Positions 16,196 through 25,599 are shown, counted from the stretch's first letter. The stretch: 64,000 nucleotides of DNA from Pseudomonas sp. MWU15-20650 (GCF_023242475.1 NZ_JALJFG010000004.1:248001-312000); one strand, 5' to 3'. The notes: generated by a model not told the origin, from the sequence alone. Program-made: numbers and translations.

Positions 16196-17470
16196 ATGGA
16201 AGTCGCCGCATCGGCGGGTGCGTTGTCGCCTGCAAAAAACAACCTGTGGATTATCGTCTTCATCTTCTGCTTCCTCGGCCTGCTGATCGATGGGGCGGAT
16301 TTGATGTTGTTGTCCTACAGCCTCAGCAGCCTGAAAGCCGAGTTCGGCCTGACCAGCGTCGAAGCCGGCAGCCTGGGCAGCTTCACCCTGGCCGGCATGG
16401 CCATCGGCGGGATCTACGGTGGCTGGGCCTGTGACCGTTTCGGCCGGGTCAAGACTGTGGTGTGGAGCATTGTGCTGTTCTCCCTCGGCACTGCGATCCT
16501 GGGCATGACCCACAGCTATTGGCAGTTCGCAAGTACGCGCTTTTTTGCCTCCCTCGGCCTGGGCGCACTGTACGTGGCCTGCAACACCCTGATGGCCGAA
16601 TATGTGCCGACCCGCTACCGCACCACCGTGCTCGGTACTCTGCAGGCGGGTTGGTCGGTGGGCTACATCGTCGCCACTTTGCTGGCCGGCTGGATCCTGC
16701 CTGAACACGGCTGGCGCTGGCTGTTCTACGTGGCGATCATTCCGGTCATTCTTGCGGTACTGATGCAACGCCTGGTGCCCGAGCCGCAAGCCTGGCTCAG
16801 GGCTCGCGCCGATCGCGCCCAACTGAAAGCCAGTGGTATCCAGCCAGCCACGGCTAAAAAACCCGACGGCATGTTCAAGCTGATCTTCAACGACCCGAAA
16901 GCCAGCCGGATGTTTTTGCTCTGGGCCCTGACTGCAGGCTTCCTGCAATTTGGCTACTACGGCGTGAACAACTGGATGCCGTCCTACCTCGAAAGTGAGC
17001 TGGGCATGAACTTCAAGTCGATGACCAGCTACATGGTCGGCACCTATGCGGCGATGATCTTCGGCAAAGTCCTGGCTGGCCTCGCGGCGGACCGGCTGGG
17101 TCGACGCCTGGTCTTTGCCTTCGGCGCATTGGGTACGGCGGTGTTCCTGCCGGTGATCGTGCTGTACCAGAGCCCCGACACTATCTTGTGGATGCTGGTG
17201 GTGTTCGGCTTCCTCTACGGCATCCCCTACGGCGTCAATGCCACGTACATGACCGAAAGCTTCGAGGCAAAGTTTCGCGGCTCGGCGGTGGGCGGCGCCT
17301 ACAACATTGGCCGGATTGGAGCAGCGGTGGCGCCAGCGGCTATCGGTTTCCTGGCCTCCCATGGCTCAATCGGCATGGGTTTCCTGGTGATGGGCGCGGC
17401 GTATTTTATTTGTGGCGTGATCCCTGCGTTGTTCATTGCCGACAAACAGTTCGACCCGCAAAAACAGTAG
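16196..17470 (+). CDS. MFS transporter, aromatic acid:H+ symporter (AAHS)-like
   Basis: The 424-residue permease has about 12 hydrophobic helices. The first helix carries LLIDGADLMLLSYSL, matching the DGxD motif of AAHS carriers such as PcaK, and loop 2-3 has the MFS signature GGWACDRFGRVK, repeated as LAADRLGRRL in the second half. AAHS carriers import aromatic or related carboxylates with protons. The AAGG SD and co-direction with the acyl-CoA dehydrogenase make it the probable uptake system for the acid degraded by this cluster. The exact substrate cannot be told. Confidence 0.85.
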   Translation: MEVAASAGALSPAKNNLWIIVFIFCFLGLLIDGADLMLLSYSLSSLKAEFGLTSVEAGSLGSFTLAGMAIGGIYGGWACDRFGRVKTVVWSIVLFSLGTAILGMTHSYWQFASTRFFASLGLGALYVACNTLMAEYVPTRYRTTVLGTLQAGWSVGYIVATLLAGWILPEHGWRWLFYVAIIPVILAVLMQRLVPEPQAWLRARADRAQLKASGIQPATAKKPDGMFKLIFNDPKASRMFLLWALTAGFLQFGYYGVNNWMPSYLESELGMNFKSMTSYMVGTYAAMIFGKVLAGLAADRLGRRLVFAFGALGTAVFLPVIVLYQSPDTILWMLVVFGFLYGIPYGVNATYMTESFEAKFRGSAVGGAYNIGRIGAAVAPAAIGFLASHGSIGMGFLVMGAAYFICGVIPALFIADKQFDPQKQ

Positions 17471-17478
17471 AACCGTAT

Positions 17479-17500
17479 GAGCCGGCCGCAACGCCGGCTT
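17479..17500 (+). terminator. Hairpin after MFS gene
   Basis: A stem AGCCGGC / GCCGGCT with a 6-base loop starts 10 bases past the stop. There is no proper T-run, so it is a weak terminator candidate. Confidence 0.4.
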
Positions 17501-17596
17501 CAACCAGCCAAATAACTGGCGCCACGACACACTGACTGCGTCCTACAGCCGTAACAGTCGATTGATTTATAAGGGTTTTTAATATGTCGAAAGAAG

Positions 17597-17612
17597 TGGC
17601 ACGAATCTCGCT
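17597..17612 (+). promoter_or_regulatory. Candidate sigma-54 promoter
   Basis: TGGCACGAATCTCGCT matches the -24/-12 consensus TGGCACG-N4-TTGCW with one mismatch. It lies 187 bp upstream of the diguanylate cyclase start. A palindrome GGGTTATAACCC (17666-17677) lies between. The rest of the 328-bp gap shows no ORF; two further TGGCAC boxes (17652, 17740) lack a -12 element. Confidence 0.4.
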
Positions 17613-17798
17613 CTAATTCTTTTCAAGCAGGTAAAGCGATGACAAGACGTGTGGCACGTGCCCCGGGGTTATAACCCGGCGCAAAGCGGTTTAAACTGTA
17701 CCCAATGTTTTACGGAACTGAAGGAACAGTAAGACGCTTGGCACTTGCCACTCTCATCCCGCCTGTAAGACAGTTAAGTGCTTAGAGGCCATCTGCTT

Positions 17799-18725
17799 AT
17801 GAAAACACCCACCCAGACCAACGCAATTGACTTCGACAGTGCCAAATTGCAACGCCTGGGGTTTGGTCAACCATCTCTGCGTCCACACAGCCCTACCACT
17901 CTCGCTCAACTTCACCAGCAACTGAACCAACAATTGCAGACCAGCCTGGAGCCGGAGCGCATCCTTGGGCTGTTCTTGCGCGAAACCCAGCGCCTGGTAC
18001 CGCTGGATGCGCTGCAATACCGCCACCAAGCCAGTGACCTGCGCCTGGAGCTGGGCCATCGCGGCCACCATTGCGTAAGCTACACCTTGAGCCATGAAGG
18101 CGAACACCTGGGCGAGTTGATCTTCCGCCGCAACCAACGGTTCCTGGAAGAGGAACTGAGCCAGCTCGAATCCCTGCTGGCGACCTTGCTGTTCCCGATG
18201 CGCAACGCCCTGCTCTATCGCGCCGCAACCCGTACCGCACTGCGCGACCCGCTGACCGAAACCGGCAATCGCGTGGCCATGGACCAGACCTTGCAGCGGG
18301 AAATCGACATGGCACGGCGGCACCTGACCCCGTTATCCCTGGTCATGCTCGACATCGATCATTTCAAGGCGATTAACGACACCCACGGCCATGCGACCGG
18401 CGATACCATACTGCGCGCCGTGGCGGCGGCGATCAAAAGCCAGCTGCGCAATGTGGACATGGTGTTTAGATTTGGCGGGGACGAGTTTCTGATATTGCTG
18501 TCCAACACGGGCCGCGATGCGGCAGGGTTGGTCGGTGAACGCCTGCGCCAGAAGACACAAGCCCAGGACTATTGGGTGGGCGAAACACGGATCGAATTGA
18601 CGGTGAGCCTTGGATGCTCGACGTTGTTGGCCGCCGAGTCAGCCGAGAGCCTGTTGCGCCGGGCCGACAACGCCTTGTACGTGGCCAAGCGCGAAGGCCG
18701 CAACCGCCTGGCAATGGCGGGGTAG
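17799..18725 (+). CDS. Diguanylate cyclase (GGDEF domain)
   Basis: The 308-residue soluble protein has an N-terminal ~140-residue GAF-like sensory region with no TM helix and a C-terminal GGDEF domain: RDPLTETGNR, LDIDHFKAINDTHGHATGD, then RNVD-MVFRF-GGDEF. The intact GGDEF catalyses c-di-GMP synthesis from two GTP. The RxxD five residues before it is the inhibitory I-site, so product feedback is expected. ATG 17799 is chosen with AGAGG upstream; GTG 17778 is possible. It converges on undA and has its own long leader with a possible sigma-54 promoter. Confidence 0.9.
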   Translation: MKTPTQTNAIDFDSAKLQRLGFGQPSLRPHSPTTLAQLHQQLNQQLQTSLEPERILGLFLRETQRLVPLDALQYRHQASDLRLELGHRGHHCVSYTLSHEGEHLGELIFRRNQRFLEEELSQLESLLATLLFPMRNALLYRAATRTALRDPLTETGNRVAMDQTLQREIDMARRHLTPLSLVMLDIDHFKAINDTHGHATGDTILRAVAAAIKSQLRNVDMVFRFGGDEFLILLSNTGRDAAGLVGERLRQKTQAQDYWVGETRIELTVSLGCSTLLAAESAESLLRRADNALYVAKREGRNRLAMAG

Positions 18726-18746
18726 GCCCCCGCCATTGCGCTTGCG

Positions 18747-19553
18747 TCACGCTTCGCTGGCGACGCGGGCCGGGCGCTCACGAACAACGGTGGCCGCCTT
18801 CTCTTTCTCTTTCTCCAACCGCATGCAGCTTTCCAAAAACAGGTACATGTAGTCGTAGCTCTTGCACACTGCCTGGCGCAACTCCACCTGCAACGCCTTG
18901 CTCGGGTTCGTCCCTGCCAGGGTGCAGATGATTTCCAGGGCTTCCCACGGGTGGGCGTCGTCGTACTGCGCGTGCATCTTCAGCCACTTCATCGCACGCT
19001 TGCGGTCTTCTTCAGGGAAGGCCGCGGCATACACGCCGGTAGAGCACACCACGGCTGACCACTCACCCGTCGCCCCTTCGATCGCATAGTTGGTCGCAGC
19101 AATCGCAACGATCAACGAATCCGCAGAGCTGGTGTGCCAGCACCAGTGGCTCAGTGCATGCAACTCCGGCGGCACGTTCTGCGCTTGCAGTTCTTCGAGT
19201 GTGACGCCGTGGGCACGCGCCCAGTGCACCCAATAGTCAGCGTGGTTGAGTTCCACACGAATATTGCGCATCAGCCAGCGTCGCGCCATATCCTCCCCAG
19301 GATGGCGGGCAAACTTGGTCTTGGTCAGGTTCTGTGCCATATACAAGGCAAACTGTTCAACCACCGGCCAACCACCAATCAAGTAATGACGCATGGTCTT
19401 GGCGCTCAGCGTGTTATCGCGCATGCGCTGGTACAGTTCGTGTTCGACAACCCGACGCTTGCTCTCGCTACACCCCTGGATCAATTGTTGCGCCCAGGCG
19501 GGATAACTCGAGGCTTCCATGAGTGGGCCAGTTCTGTTGAATGCGTCGATCAC
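18747..19553 (-). CDS. undA: Medium-chain 1-alkene synthase (1-undecene from lauric acid)
   Basis: The 268-residue heme-oxygenase-fold non-heme diiron oxidase carries ligands Glu101 and His104 (VELNHADYW), Glu159 (NYAIEG), and His194, Asp198, His201 (HAQYDDAH). These positions and spacings are the ones reported for Pseudomonas UndA. The enzyme converts free medium-chain fatty acids, chiefly dodecanoate, into terminal alkenes plus CO2 using O2. The start MIDAFNRTGPLMEAS also fits UndA from memory. It is monocistronic on the minus strand, convergent with a diguanylate cyclase and 45 bp downstream of a GGDEF/EAL gene. TenA or PqqC relatives lack this ligand set, so the assignment is firm. Confidence 0.93.
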   Translation of the reverse strand: MIDAFNRTGPLMEASSYPAWAQQLIQGCSESKRRVVEHELYQRMRDNTLSAKTMRHYLIGGWPVVEQFALYMAQNLTKTKFARHPGEDMARRWLMRNIRVELNHADYWVHWARAHGVTLEELQAQNVPPELHALSHWCWHTSSADSLIVAIAATNYAIEGATGEWSAVVCSTGVYAAAFPEEDRKRAMKWLKMHAQYDDAHPWEALEIICTLAGTNPSKALQVELRQAVCKSYDYMYLFLESCMRLEKEKEKAATVVRERPARVASEA

Positions 19554-19598
19554 TGTAGGGCTCCTTTTTAAGTGTGATTGTACAGACCAGCAAATGTT

Positions 19599-22061
19599 TC
19601 AGCGGAATGTGCCGGGCGCCTTGAATAACAACGGCTGCGGCCGTACAGGGCGACACTGCAAGCTATCAAAGGTAAACAATTGCGGGCGTTCAATCAGGTA
19701 ACCCTGAGCGTAATCCACACCTATCTCAAGCAACGCCTGTTCGATCTGCGGTGTTTCAACAAACTCGGCAATTGTGCGCTTACCCATGACGTGACCAATG
19801 TGGTTGATCACTTCGACCATAGCGCGGTTAATCGGGTCGTCCAGCATATCCTTTACGAAACTTCCATCGATCTTCAAGAAGTCTACAGGTAAATGTTTGA
19901 GATAGGCGAATGAGGACATTCCGGCGCAAAAGTCATCGAGTGAAAAATGGCAACCTAACGCTTTGAGTTCATTAATAAATCGAATCGCACTGCCTAAATT
20001 GGCTATAGCACTGGTTTCAGTTATTTCAAAACAAATCATTTCCGGAGGGATGCAGTAAGTGTTGAATTTTTCACGTAAAAAACCGAGAAAATCGTCATCA
20101 CCAATCGTTATACCTGACAGATTAATCGCACACATCGCCATAGGCCGGCCTGGGCGCTCCTTCATGCAACGGGCGATAATCTTGAATACGTTCTCCACTA
20201 CCCAACGATCCAGAGAGGTCATCAGGCCGTAACGTTCGGCAGCGGGAATAAAACTGTCGGGCAGTATGATTCGCCCCGCCTCGTCGTGCAGGCGCAGAAG
20301 AATTTCGACGTGCCCATTGCCCGCCAGGGTATGACCCAAGGGTGAGATTTCCTGGGAATAGAGGCAGAAGCGGTTTTCTTCCAACGCCATGTGCAAGCGC
20401 TGCACCCATGCCATCTCGCCAAATCGCAGGGACAGTTCCGAGTCATCGGCATGGTAAACCTGCACGCGGTTACGCCCCTTTTCCTTGGCCATGTAGCAGG
20501 CCATGTCGGCAGCGCGCAGTGATGTTTCCAACGTGGTCGGGGTTTGCGAGATATGCACCAGGCCAATACTGACAGTGGTCATGAAGGGCCGCCCCTTCCA
20601 CACGAAGTGCAGGCTCTGCACGGTGTGGCGCAAGCTCTCGGCGATTTTCTCGGCCACCGGTGCCGGGCAATTCTCCAGCAGGATGCCAAACTCATCGCCC
20701 CCCAGCCGCGCCAGCGTATCGCCCTCGCGCAAGTCCGATTGCAGCAGCGCACAAATGTGCCGCAGCAGTTCGTCCCCCGCCGCATGACCACAGGTGTCAT
20801 TGACCAGTTTGAACTGGTCGAGGTCGAGGAACATCAGGGCATGCCGCCCGCTTTGCTGACGCCCTACCTGTTGCAGCACCTGTTCCAGGCGGTATTCGAA
20901 TTCGCGGCGGTTGGCCAAACCGGTCAAGGCATCGTGGGTCGCCTGCCAGGAGAGGTTGGCAATGTACTGGCGCTCCTGGGTCATGTCGTGCAGCACCAGC
21001 ACCGCGCCGCTGACCTTGCCGGCGCTGCAAATAGGCGCCCCCACCAGGGTGACTGAAACAGTGCTGCCATCCAGGCGCTGGATCAACTTGGAGTGCTCGC
21101 TGCCGCCACTGAGCTGGCCCTTGATGATGTGTTCAATCAATGTAAATCCATCGGGCTCGGCGTTTTCATCCAGCAGTTTGAACAGCGCCGCCAGGGGCAG
21201 GCCCTGGGCCTGGGCCGACTTCCAGTGAGTCAGCGCCTCGGCCGCAGGGTTCATGTAGGCGATGGCGCCGTCGACGTCGGTGGTAATCACACCGTCACCT
21301 ATCGACTCCAGCGTGATTTGCGCCCGCTCCTTCTCCGCTTGCAGCGCACTGGCGAAGGCATGGCGCTGGGCGAGCAACTTATGGGTCCGCAGCAACGCCA
21401 GGGCGATCAAACCCAGCGCGGTCGCCAGGTTCGTGATCAACAACAGGCGCAGGATCATCCGCGACCCTTCGCCCAACGCATCGCTGAACGCCTTGGCAGG
21501 CGGCGTCACACCGTCGTTGATGGCAATGATGCGGGCCTTCCAGGTGCGTACATCATCGCCACTGACGTGATCGTTACTGATGGCGCGGTGCATTTCCTGA
21601 GCAAGGTCATCCAGTTGCACCAGATAACCGTCACCCACCGTCCACAGTTCGATGGCTTTTTCCAGATAGCTGAAATGGCGAAAGTTGAGGTACAGCCAGA
21701 TCAGGCTGGAGGCATCGTCCGGGTGGTTACCGCCCTTGAGAATGCCCAGGCGTGCGGCAGCGAGGTCAGGTACTGGACGGTCCAGGGCGACGCGCAGTTC
21801 ATGCCCGCCCTGAGGGACGGCAATGGCTTGCTGGTATTTGAGGTAAGTCGCTTCGTCGCGGTTATCGGCGTAGAGGGTCAGGTAGTAGATGGCGTCTTTC
21901 TGGCCCTTGGACCACAAGCTTTCACCGGCCACATAACCGCGCACCGCAGAGAGTACGTACAGACTGACGCAGCCTAACAATGCCTGGAACAGTACGACGG
22001 CGATAAAGGGCCAGACAATACCCAGCAGCCGTGGCGTTCCGAGAGTCCGCTTTTGCTTCAT
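19599..22061 (-). CDS. Membrane-bound PAS-GGDEF-EAL cyclic-di-GMP protein
   Basis: The 820-residue protein has TM1 at ~12-38, a ~170-residue periplasmic sensory domain, TM2 at ~208-230, PAS (LESIGDGVITTDVDGAIAYMN), GGDEF (DALTGLANRREFEYRLE; REGD-TLARL-GGDEF, with intact active and I sites) and EAL. In the EAL domain the signature reads EILLRL in place of EALLRW, but the catalytic Glu, NLSG, FEITETSAI, DDFCAGMSSFAYLKHLPVDFLKIDG and QGYLIERP are kept, so phosphodiesterase activity is likely. It may have either or both activities. Upstream is the ABC exporter gene with 71 bp between. Confidence 0.92.
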   Translation of the reverse strand: MKQKRTLGTPRLLGIVWPFIAVVLFQALLGCVSLYVLSAVRGYVAGESLWSKGQKDAIYYLTLYADNRDEATYLKYQQAIAVPQGGHELRVALDRPVPDLAAARLGILKGGNHPDDASSLIWLYLNFRHFSYLEKAIELWTVGDGYLVQLDDLAQEMHRAISNDHVSGDDVRTWKARIIAINDGVTPPAKAFSDALGEGSRMILRLLLITNLATALGLIALALLRTHKLLAQRHAFASALQAEKERAQITLESIGDGVITTDVDGAIAYMNPAAEALTHWKSAQAQGLPLAALFKLLDENAEPDGFTLIEHIIKGQLSGGSEHSKLIQRLDGSTVSVTLVGAPICSAGKVSGAVLVLHDMTQERQYIANLSWQATHDALTGLANRREFEYRLEQVLQQVGRQQSGRHALMFLDLDQFKLVNDTCGHAAGDELLRHICALLQSDLREGDTLARLGGDEFGILLENCPAPVAEKIAESLRHTVQSLHFVWKGRPFMTTVSIGLVHISQTPTTLETSLRAADMACYMAKEKGRNRVQVYHADDSELSLRFGEMAWVQRLHMALEENRFCLYSQEISPLGHTLAGNGHVEILLRLHDEAGRIILPDSFIPAAERYGLMTSLDRWVVENVFKIIARCMKERPGRPMAMCAINLSGITIGDDDFLGFLREKFNTYCIPPEMICFEITETSAIANLGSAIRFINELKALGCHFSLDDFCAGMSSFAYLKHLPVDFLKIDGSFVKDMLDDPINRAMVEVINHIGHVMGKRTIAEFVETPQIEQALLEIGVDYAQGYLIERPQLFTFDSLQCRPVRPQPLLFKAPGTFR

Positions 22062-22132
22062 GAAGTCCCTTGCACATGCACAGCTGAATACGCACGCGAA
22101 AATCCGCTCCCGATAGCCCAGCCTAAACTAAA

Positions 22133-23953
22133 TTAACGTACTTGTTGCAAGTGTCCGTACAGCTTGGCGTACAGCCCGCCATCGGCAATCAACTGCTGAT
22201 GGTCGCCATCCTCGGCGATATGCCCGCCATCAAACACCAACACCCGATCAGCTTGTTTCACCGCAGAAAGCCGGTGGGCGATGATGAGTGTAGTACGCCC
22301 GCTGAGAAACCGCGCCAACGCCTGGTGCAGGTTGTACTCGGTAGCCGCATCCAGCGCCGAGGTGGCTTCGTCAAGAATCACCACTTTAGGCTCGGCCAAC
22401 ACCATGCGGGCAATGGCCAGGCGTTGGCGCTGGCCGCCGGAAAAGCGCACGCCTGAGCGCCCCACCACACTGTCCAAGCCCAAGGGCAATGCCTTGACGG
22501 TAGCATCCAGCTGGGCGATTTCCAATGCCTGCCAGCAGGCCTGGTCGCTGCGAGTACGGCCCATGGTCAGGTTGGCGCGTACCGTGTCGTTGAACAGCGC
22601 CGGGTGTTGCAGCACCACCGCGACATGCTCGCGAATGGCCTCCAGGCCGATCTCCTGCTGGGTCGCGCCGCCGAAACGAATGCTGCCGGCCTGCGGTGTA
22701 TAGAGGCCCAGCAGGAGTTGCACCAAGGTACTTTTGCCACCGCCACTGGCGCCGACAATCGCCACCTTCTCACCCGGTGCAATGACCAGGTTCAATTGGT
22801 TGAGTACCAGCTCTTCGCCGTAGCCGAAGTTGAGGCCACGGACTTCAATGCCGACCGTGTCACGCCCGGTAAAAGGATCTGCACCCCCGGCGTATTGCGG
22901 TTCGTCGGCCCGGGACAAGAGTTCGTTGATCCGGGTCAGCGCGCCGCCCGCCGCGTAATAGGCGTATTGCAGGTTCAGCAGTTGCTCCACCGGGCCGATC
23001 ATGAACCACAGGTAGCTGAACACCGCGAGCATCTGGCCGATGGACAGGTCGGAAAACAGCACGGTCAGCATGGCGGCGGCGCGGAAGATGTCGATGCCGA
23101 ACTGGAACAACAGGCCACTGGCACGGCTGGACGCGTCGGTTTTCCATTGTGAGTGAATGGCGTAATCACGCACTTCCTGGGCACGCTGGCCCAGGCGCCC
23201 GAGGAAAAAACCCTGGCGATTCCCGGCGCGCACTTCCTGGATGGCATCCAGGGTTTCAGTCAACGCCTGGGTAAAGCGCGAGGTGCTGTCGTTTTCCAGT
23301 TTTTTCAGGTGTTTGACGCGCTTACCCAACTGCACCGTGGCATAGATCACCAACGGGTTGAACAACAGGATCAGCAACGCCAGTTGCCAATGCATCCACA
23401 CCAGGATCGCCGAGGTGCCGACCAGGGTCAGCATGGCCACGAGGAAGCGGCTGAGGGTTTCGCCGACAAACTTGTCCAGCGTATCCAGGTCGGTGACCAG
23501 GTGCGTGGTCACCGTACCGCTGCCCAGGCTTTCGTATTCCCCCAGGGAAATACGCTTGAGTCGTTCGATCAGGCGCACGCGAATGCGATAGACAATATCT
23601 TTGGCCAGCCGCGCAAACAGGCGCGCCTGCACCACGTTGAACAGCAGCGCGCCGCAGCGCAGGGCCAGGGTCACCAGCAACATCAGGCCGATGTAGCCGG
23701 CGGCTTTCTGCCAACCCAGGGGCAGCGCGTGGTTCATGACCTTGAGCGCGGCATCGCCATGCCCCAGCAACACTTCATCGACCAGCAACGGCAATAACAG
23801 CGGGATGGGCACACTGCACAGGGTCGCCAGCACGGCGACGCCATTGGCGATCCACAGGGATTTCTTGTGGTGCAGGGCCAGGCGGCGGACTTCTGCCCAG
23901 GTCAGGCGGTCGCGACGCTTGGTTGGCCCAGCGATGTCTGGCGGGTCATACAC
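22133..23953 (-). CDS. ABC transporter, fused permease and ATPase (MsbA/LmrA-like)
   Basis: The 606-residue half-transporter has an N-terminal six-helix ABC exporter domain (residues ~30-320) and a C-terminal ATPase with Walker A GASGGGKST, Q-loop, signature FSGGQRQRLAIARMVL, Walker B KVVILDEATSALD and switch His in TLIIAHRLSAV. It would act as a homodimeric inner-membrane exporter; the substrate is unknown (lipid or drug). It starts with GTG at 23953, overlapping the DsbA-like gene by 8 bp, so it is last in a trhO-dsbA-ABC operon. Confidence 0.9.
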   Translation of the reverse strand: MYDPPDIAGPTKRRDRLTWAEVRRLALHHKKSLWIANGVAVLATLCSVPIPLLLPLLVDEVLLGHGDAALKVMNHALPLGWQKAAGYIGLMLLVTLALRCGALLFNVVQARLFARLAKDIVYRIRVRLIERLKRISLGEYESLGSGTVTTHLVTDLDTLDKFVGETLSRFLVAMLTLVGTSAILVWMHWQLALLILLFNPLVIYATVQLGKRVKHLKKLENDSTSRFTQALTETLDAIQEVRAGNRQGFFLGRLGQRAQEVRDYAIHSQWKTDASSRASGLLFQFGIDIFRAAAMLTVLFSDLSIGQMLAVFSYLWFMIGPVEQLLNLQYAYYAAGGALTRINELLSRADEPQYAGGADPFTGRDTVGIEVRGLNFGYGEELVLNQLNLVIAPGEKVAIVGASGGGKSTLVQLLLGLYTPQAGSIRFGGATQQEIGLEAIREHVAVVLQHPALFNDTVRANLTMGRTRSDQACWQALEIAQLDATVKALPLGLDSVVGRSGVRFSGGQRQRLAIARMVLAEPKVVILDEATSALDAATEYNLHQALARFLSGRTTLIIAHRLSAVKQADRVLVFDGGHIAEDGDHQQLIADGGLYAKLYGHLQQVR

Positions 23954-24581
23954 AGGCGGCTCGCTCCAGCCAGCGGGCGAGCAACGGCGATAGCTCGGAC
24001 AGCGGCTGGTAGCCGTTGGTCAGCAACGCCAGTTGGCCCTTGCGCTCGGCCAGCAAGGTCGGAAAGCCGGCGATGCCCAGATCCTGTACCCAGGTGAAAT
24101 CGGCGGCCGTCGCCGCGTGCTGCTCGGCGCGGTCGAAGGCACCGGCAAACTCGATACGCGGTATGCCCGCCTCTTCGGCCAACTCCACCAGCACGTTGGC
24201 AAGGGTCACATCGCGCCCCTCGACATAAAACGCGCGCTGGATCAGCCCCAGCAGCGTCCATGCGCAATCCGGCGCCAAGCTGCGCGCCGTGACGATGGCG
24301 CGGCATGCGGGCTCGGTGTCATAGACAAAACCGTCGGGCAATGCGCCTTCACGCTTGAACGGCTGGCCCGTCGCGTCGGTAACCGCCTGCCAGTGTTCAA
24401 GGATATAACGCCGGGTAGTCGGCTCCAACGCCGCGCCGCTACCGGTGCGCAAGCCGCCCACCACCAGGTGCACGTCCACGCCGGCCGCCTGGGCCTGCTC
24501 AACCAGCGCCTGCGCCACCGGGGCAAAGCCCCAGCACCAGGAACACATCGGATCCATTACATAGAGCAGGCGCGCAGACAT
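23946..24581 (-). CDS. DsbA-family thioredoxin-fold protein (FrnE-like)
   Basis: The 211-residue protein has the redox motif CSWC near the N-terminus (YVMDPMCSWCWGF), no signal peptide, and the cis-Pro loop GIAGFPTLL of the DsbA fold. Cytoplasmic FrnE-like members act as disulfide isomerases or glutathione-dependent oxidoreductases. It lies between trhO (3-bp gap) and the ABC exporter (8-bp overlap), in the same operon. Its partner is unknown. Confidence 0.88.
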   Translation of the reverse strand: MSARLLYVMDPMCSWCWGFAPVAQALVEQAQAAGVDVHLVVGGLRTGSGAALEPTTRRYILEHWQAVTDATGQPFKREGALPDGFVYDTEPACRAIVTARSLAPDCAWTLLGLIQRAFYVEGRDVTLANVLVELAEEAGIPRIEFAGAFDRAEQHAATAADFTWVQDLGIAGFPTLLAERKGQLALLTNGYQPLSELSPLLARWLERAACV

Positions 24582-24584
24582 GGT

Positions 24585-25526
24585 TCAGGCCTCGGAAGGA
24601 GTTTGCTTGTAGTTGAAGCCAATCGGATGCGGCATATTGCGGGCCCTGGCCAGCTCGATCTGTTTCTGCCGGTCAATCGCGCTACGACGGGTCTTCTCTG
24701 GCAGCTTATCCCAGCAATGGGGGCAACTGATGCCGGCCACATAGTGCTCGGACGCGCGGTCTTCTACGCTCACCGGTGTGCGGCAGGCATGACATTGATC
24801 GTAGTCGCCTTCGCTCAAGTCGTGGCGCACGGTCACGCGGTTGTCGAACACAAAGCAGTCACCCTGCCATTTGGTTTCTTCCTGGGGCACCTCTTCGAGG
24901 TACTTCAGGATGCCGCCCTTGAGGTGGTAGACCTCATCGAAACCTTCGCTGAGCATGTAGCTCGAGGCCTTCTCGCACCGAATGCCGCCGGTGCAGAACA
25001 TGGCGACCTTCTTGTGCTTGGCCGGATCGAAATTGGCTTTGATGTAGTCGGGAAATTCGCGAAAACTGGTGGTTTTCGGGTCGATCGCACCTTCAAAGGT
25101 ACCAATGGACACTTCGTAGTCGTTACGGGTGTCGATCAACAGCACTTCAGGGTCACTGATCAGCGCGTTCCAGTCCTGCGGGTCGACGTAGGTGCCGACC
25201 TTTTTGTTCGGGTCGACGCCTTCGACGCCCAGGGTCACGATCTCTTTCTTGAGCTTGACCTTGGTGCGGTAGAACGGCTGGTCGTCGCAGTAGGACTCTT
25301 TATGGTCGATATCGACCATGCGTGGGTCTTTTTTCAGCCAGGCCATCAGGCCATCAATGCCTTCGCGGCTGCCGGAAACGGTGCCGTTGATGCCTTCTTC
25401 GGCGATCAGCAAGGTGCCTTTGATGCCGTTGTCGACCATCGCCTGCAACAGGGGCTCGCGCAGGGCGACGTAATCTTCGAGGGTGACGAACTTATACAGT
25501 GCCGCCACGACAATCGGTTGAGTCAT
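24585..25526 (-). CDS. trhO: tRNA uridine(34) hydroxylase TrhO (rhodanese-related)
   Basis: The 313-residue YceA/TrhO protein performs O2-dependent 5-hydroxylation of U34 in tRNA, the first step to cmo5U/mo5U. It has an N-terminal acylphosphatase-like region ([20 protein letters not shown]), a rhodanese domain with [16 protein letters not shown] and active Cys in [17 protein letters not shown], and a C-terminal Cys-rich tail ([16 protein letters not shown]). I chose ATG 25526 ([14 protein letters not shown]); the frame is open further but that is non-homologous. It is first in the operon with the DsbA-like and ABC genes. On its upstream side lies the Tc island, whose last gene is insulated by a terminator. 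Confidence 0.93.
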   Translation of the reverse strand: MTQPIVVAALYKFVTLEDYVALREPLLQAMVDNGIKGTLLIAEEGINGTVSGSREGIDGLMAWLKKDPRMVDIDHKESYCDDQPFYRTKVKLKKEIVTLGVEGVDPNKKVGTYVDPQDWNALISDPEVLLIDTRNDYEVSIGTFEGAIDPKTTSFREFPDYIKANFDPAKHKKVAMFCTGGIRCEKASSYMLSEGFDEVYHLKGGILKYLEEVPQEETKWQGDCFVFDNRVTVRHDLSEGDYDQCHACRTPVSVEDRASEHYVAGISCPHCWDKLPEKTRRSAIDRQKQIELARARNMPHPIGFNYKQTPSEA

Positions 25527-25573
25527 GGGTGTTCTCTCCAGGTGGCTACCCTCGTAAGGGGTGAACCGGATGC

Positions 25574-25599
25574 AAAAAAGGCGTCGACCAAGGCGACGC
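25574..25599 (-). terminator. Intrinsic terminator at the left end of the Tc island
   Basis: On the minus strand GCGTCG-N7-CGACGC is followed by C and TTTTTT (25579-25574). It stops transcripts from the TcC gene at 25660 before they reach trhO. Confidence 0.85.

Noticed and set aside
17501..17798. A CrcZ/CrcY-type catabolite-control sRNA under the sigma-54-like promoter
   Set aside because: No AACAACAA/AATAATAA-type CA motifs are present.
18747..19553. TenA thiaminase or PqqC annotation
   Set aside because: The six metal ligands E101, H104, E159, H194, D198 and H201 match UndA instead.
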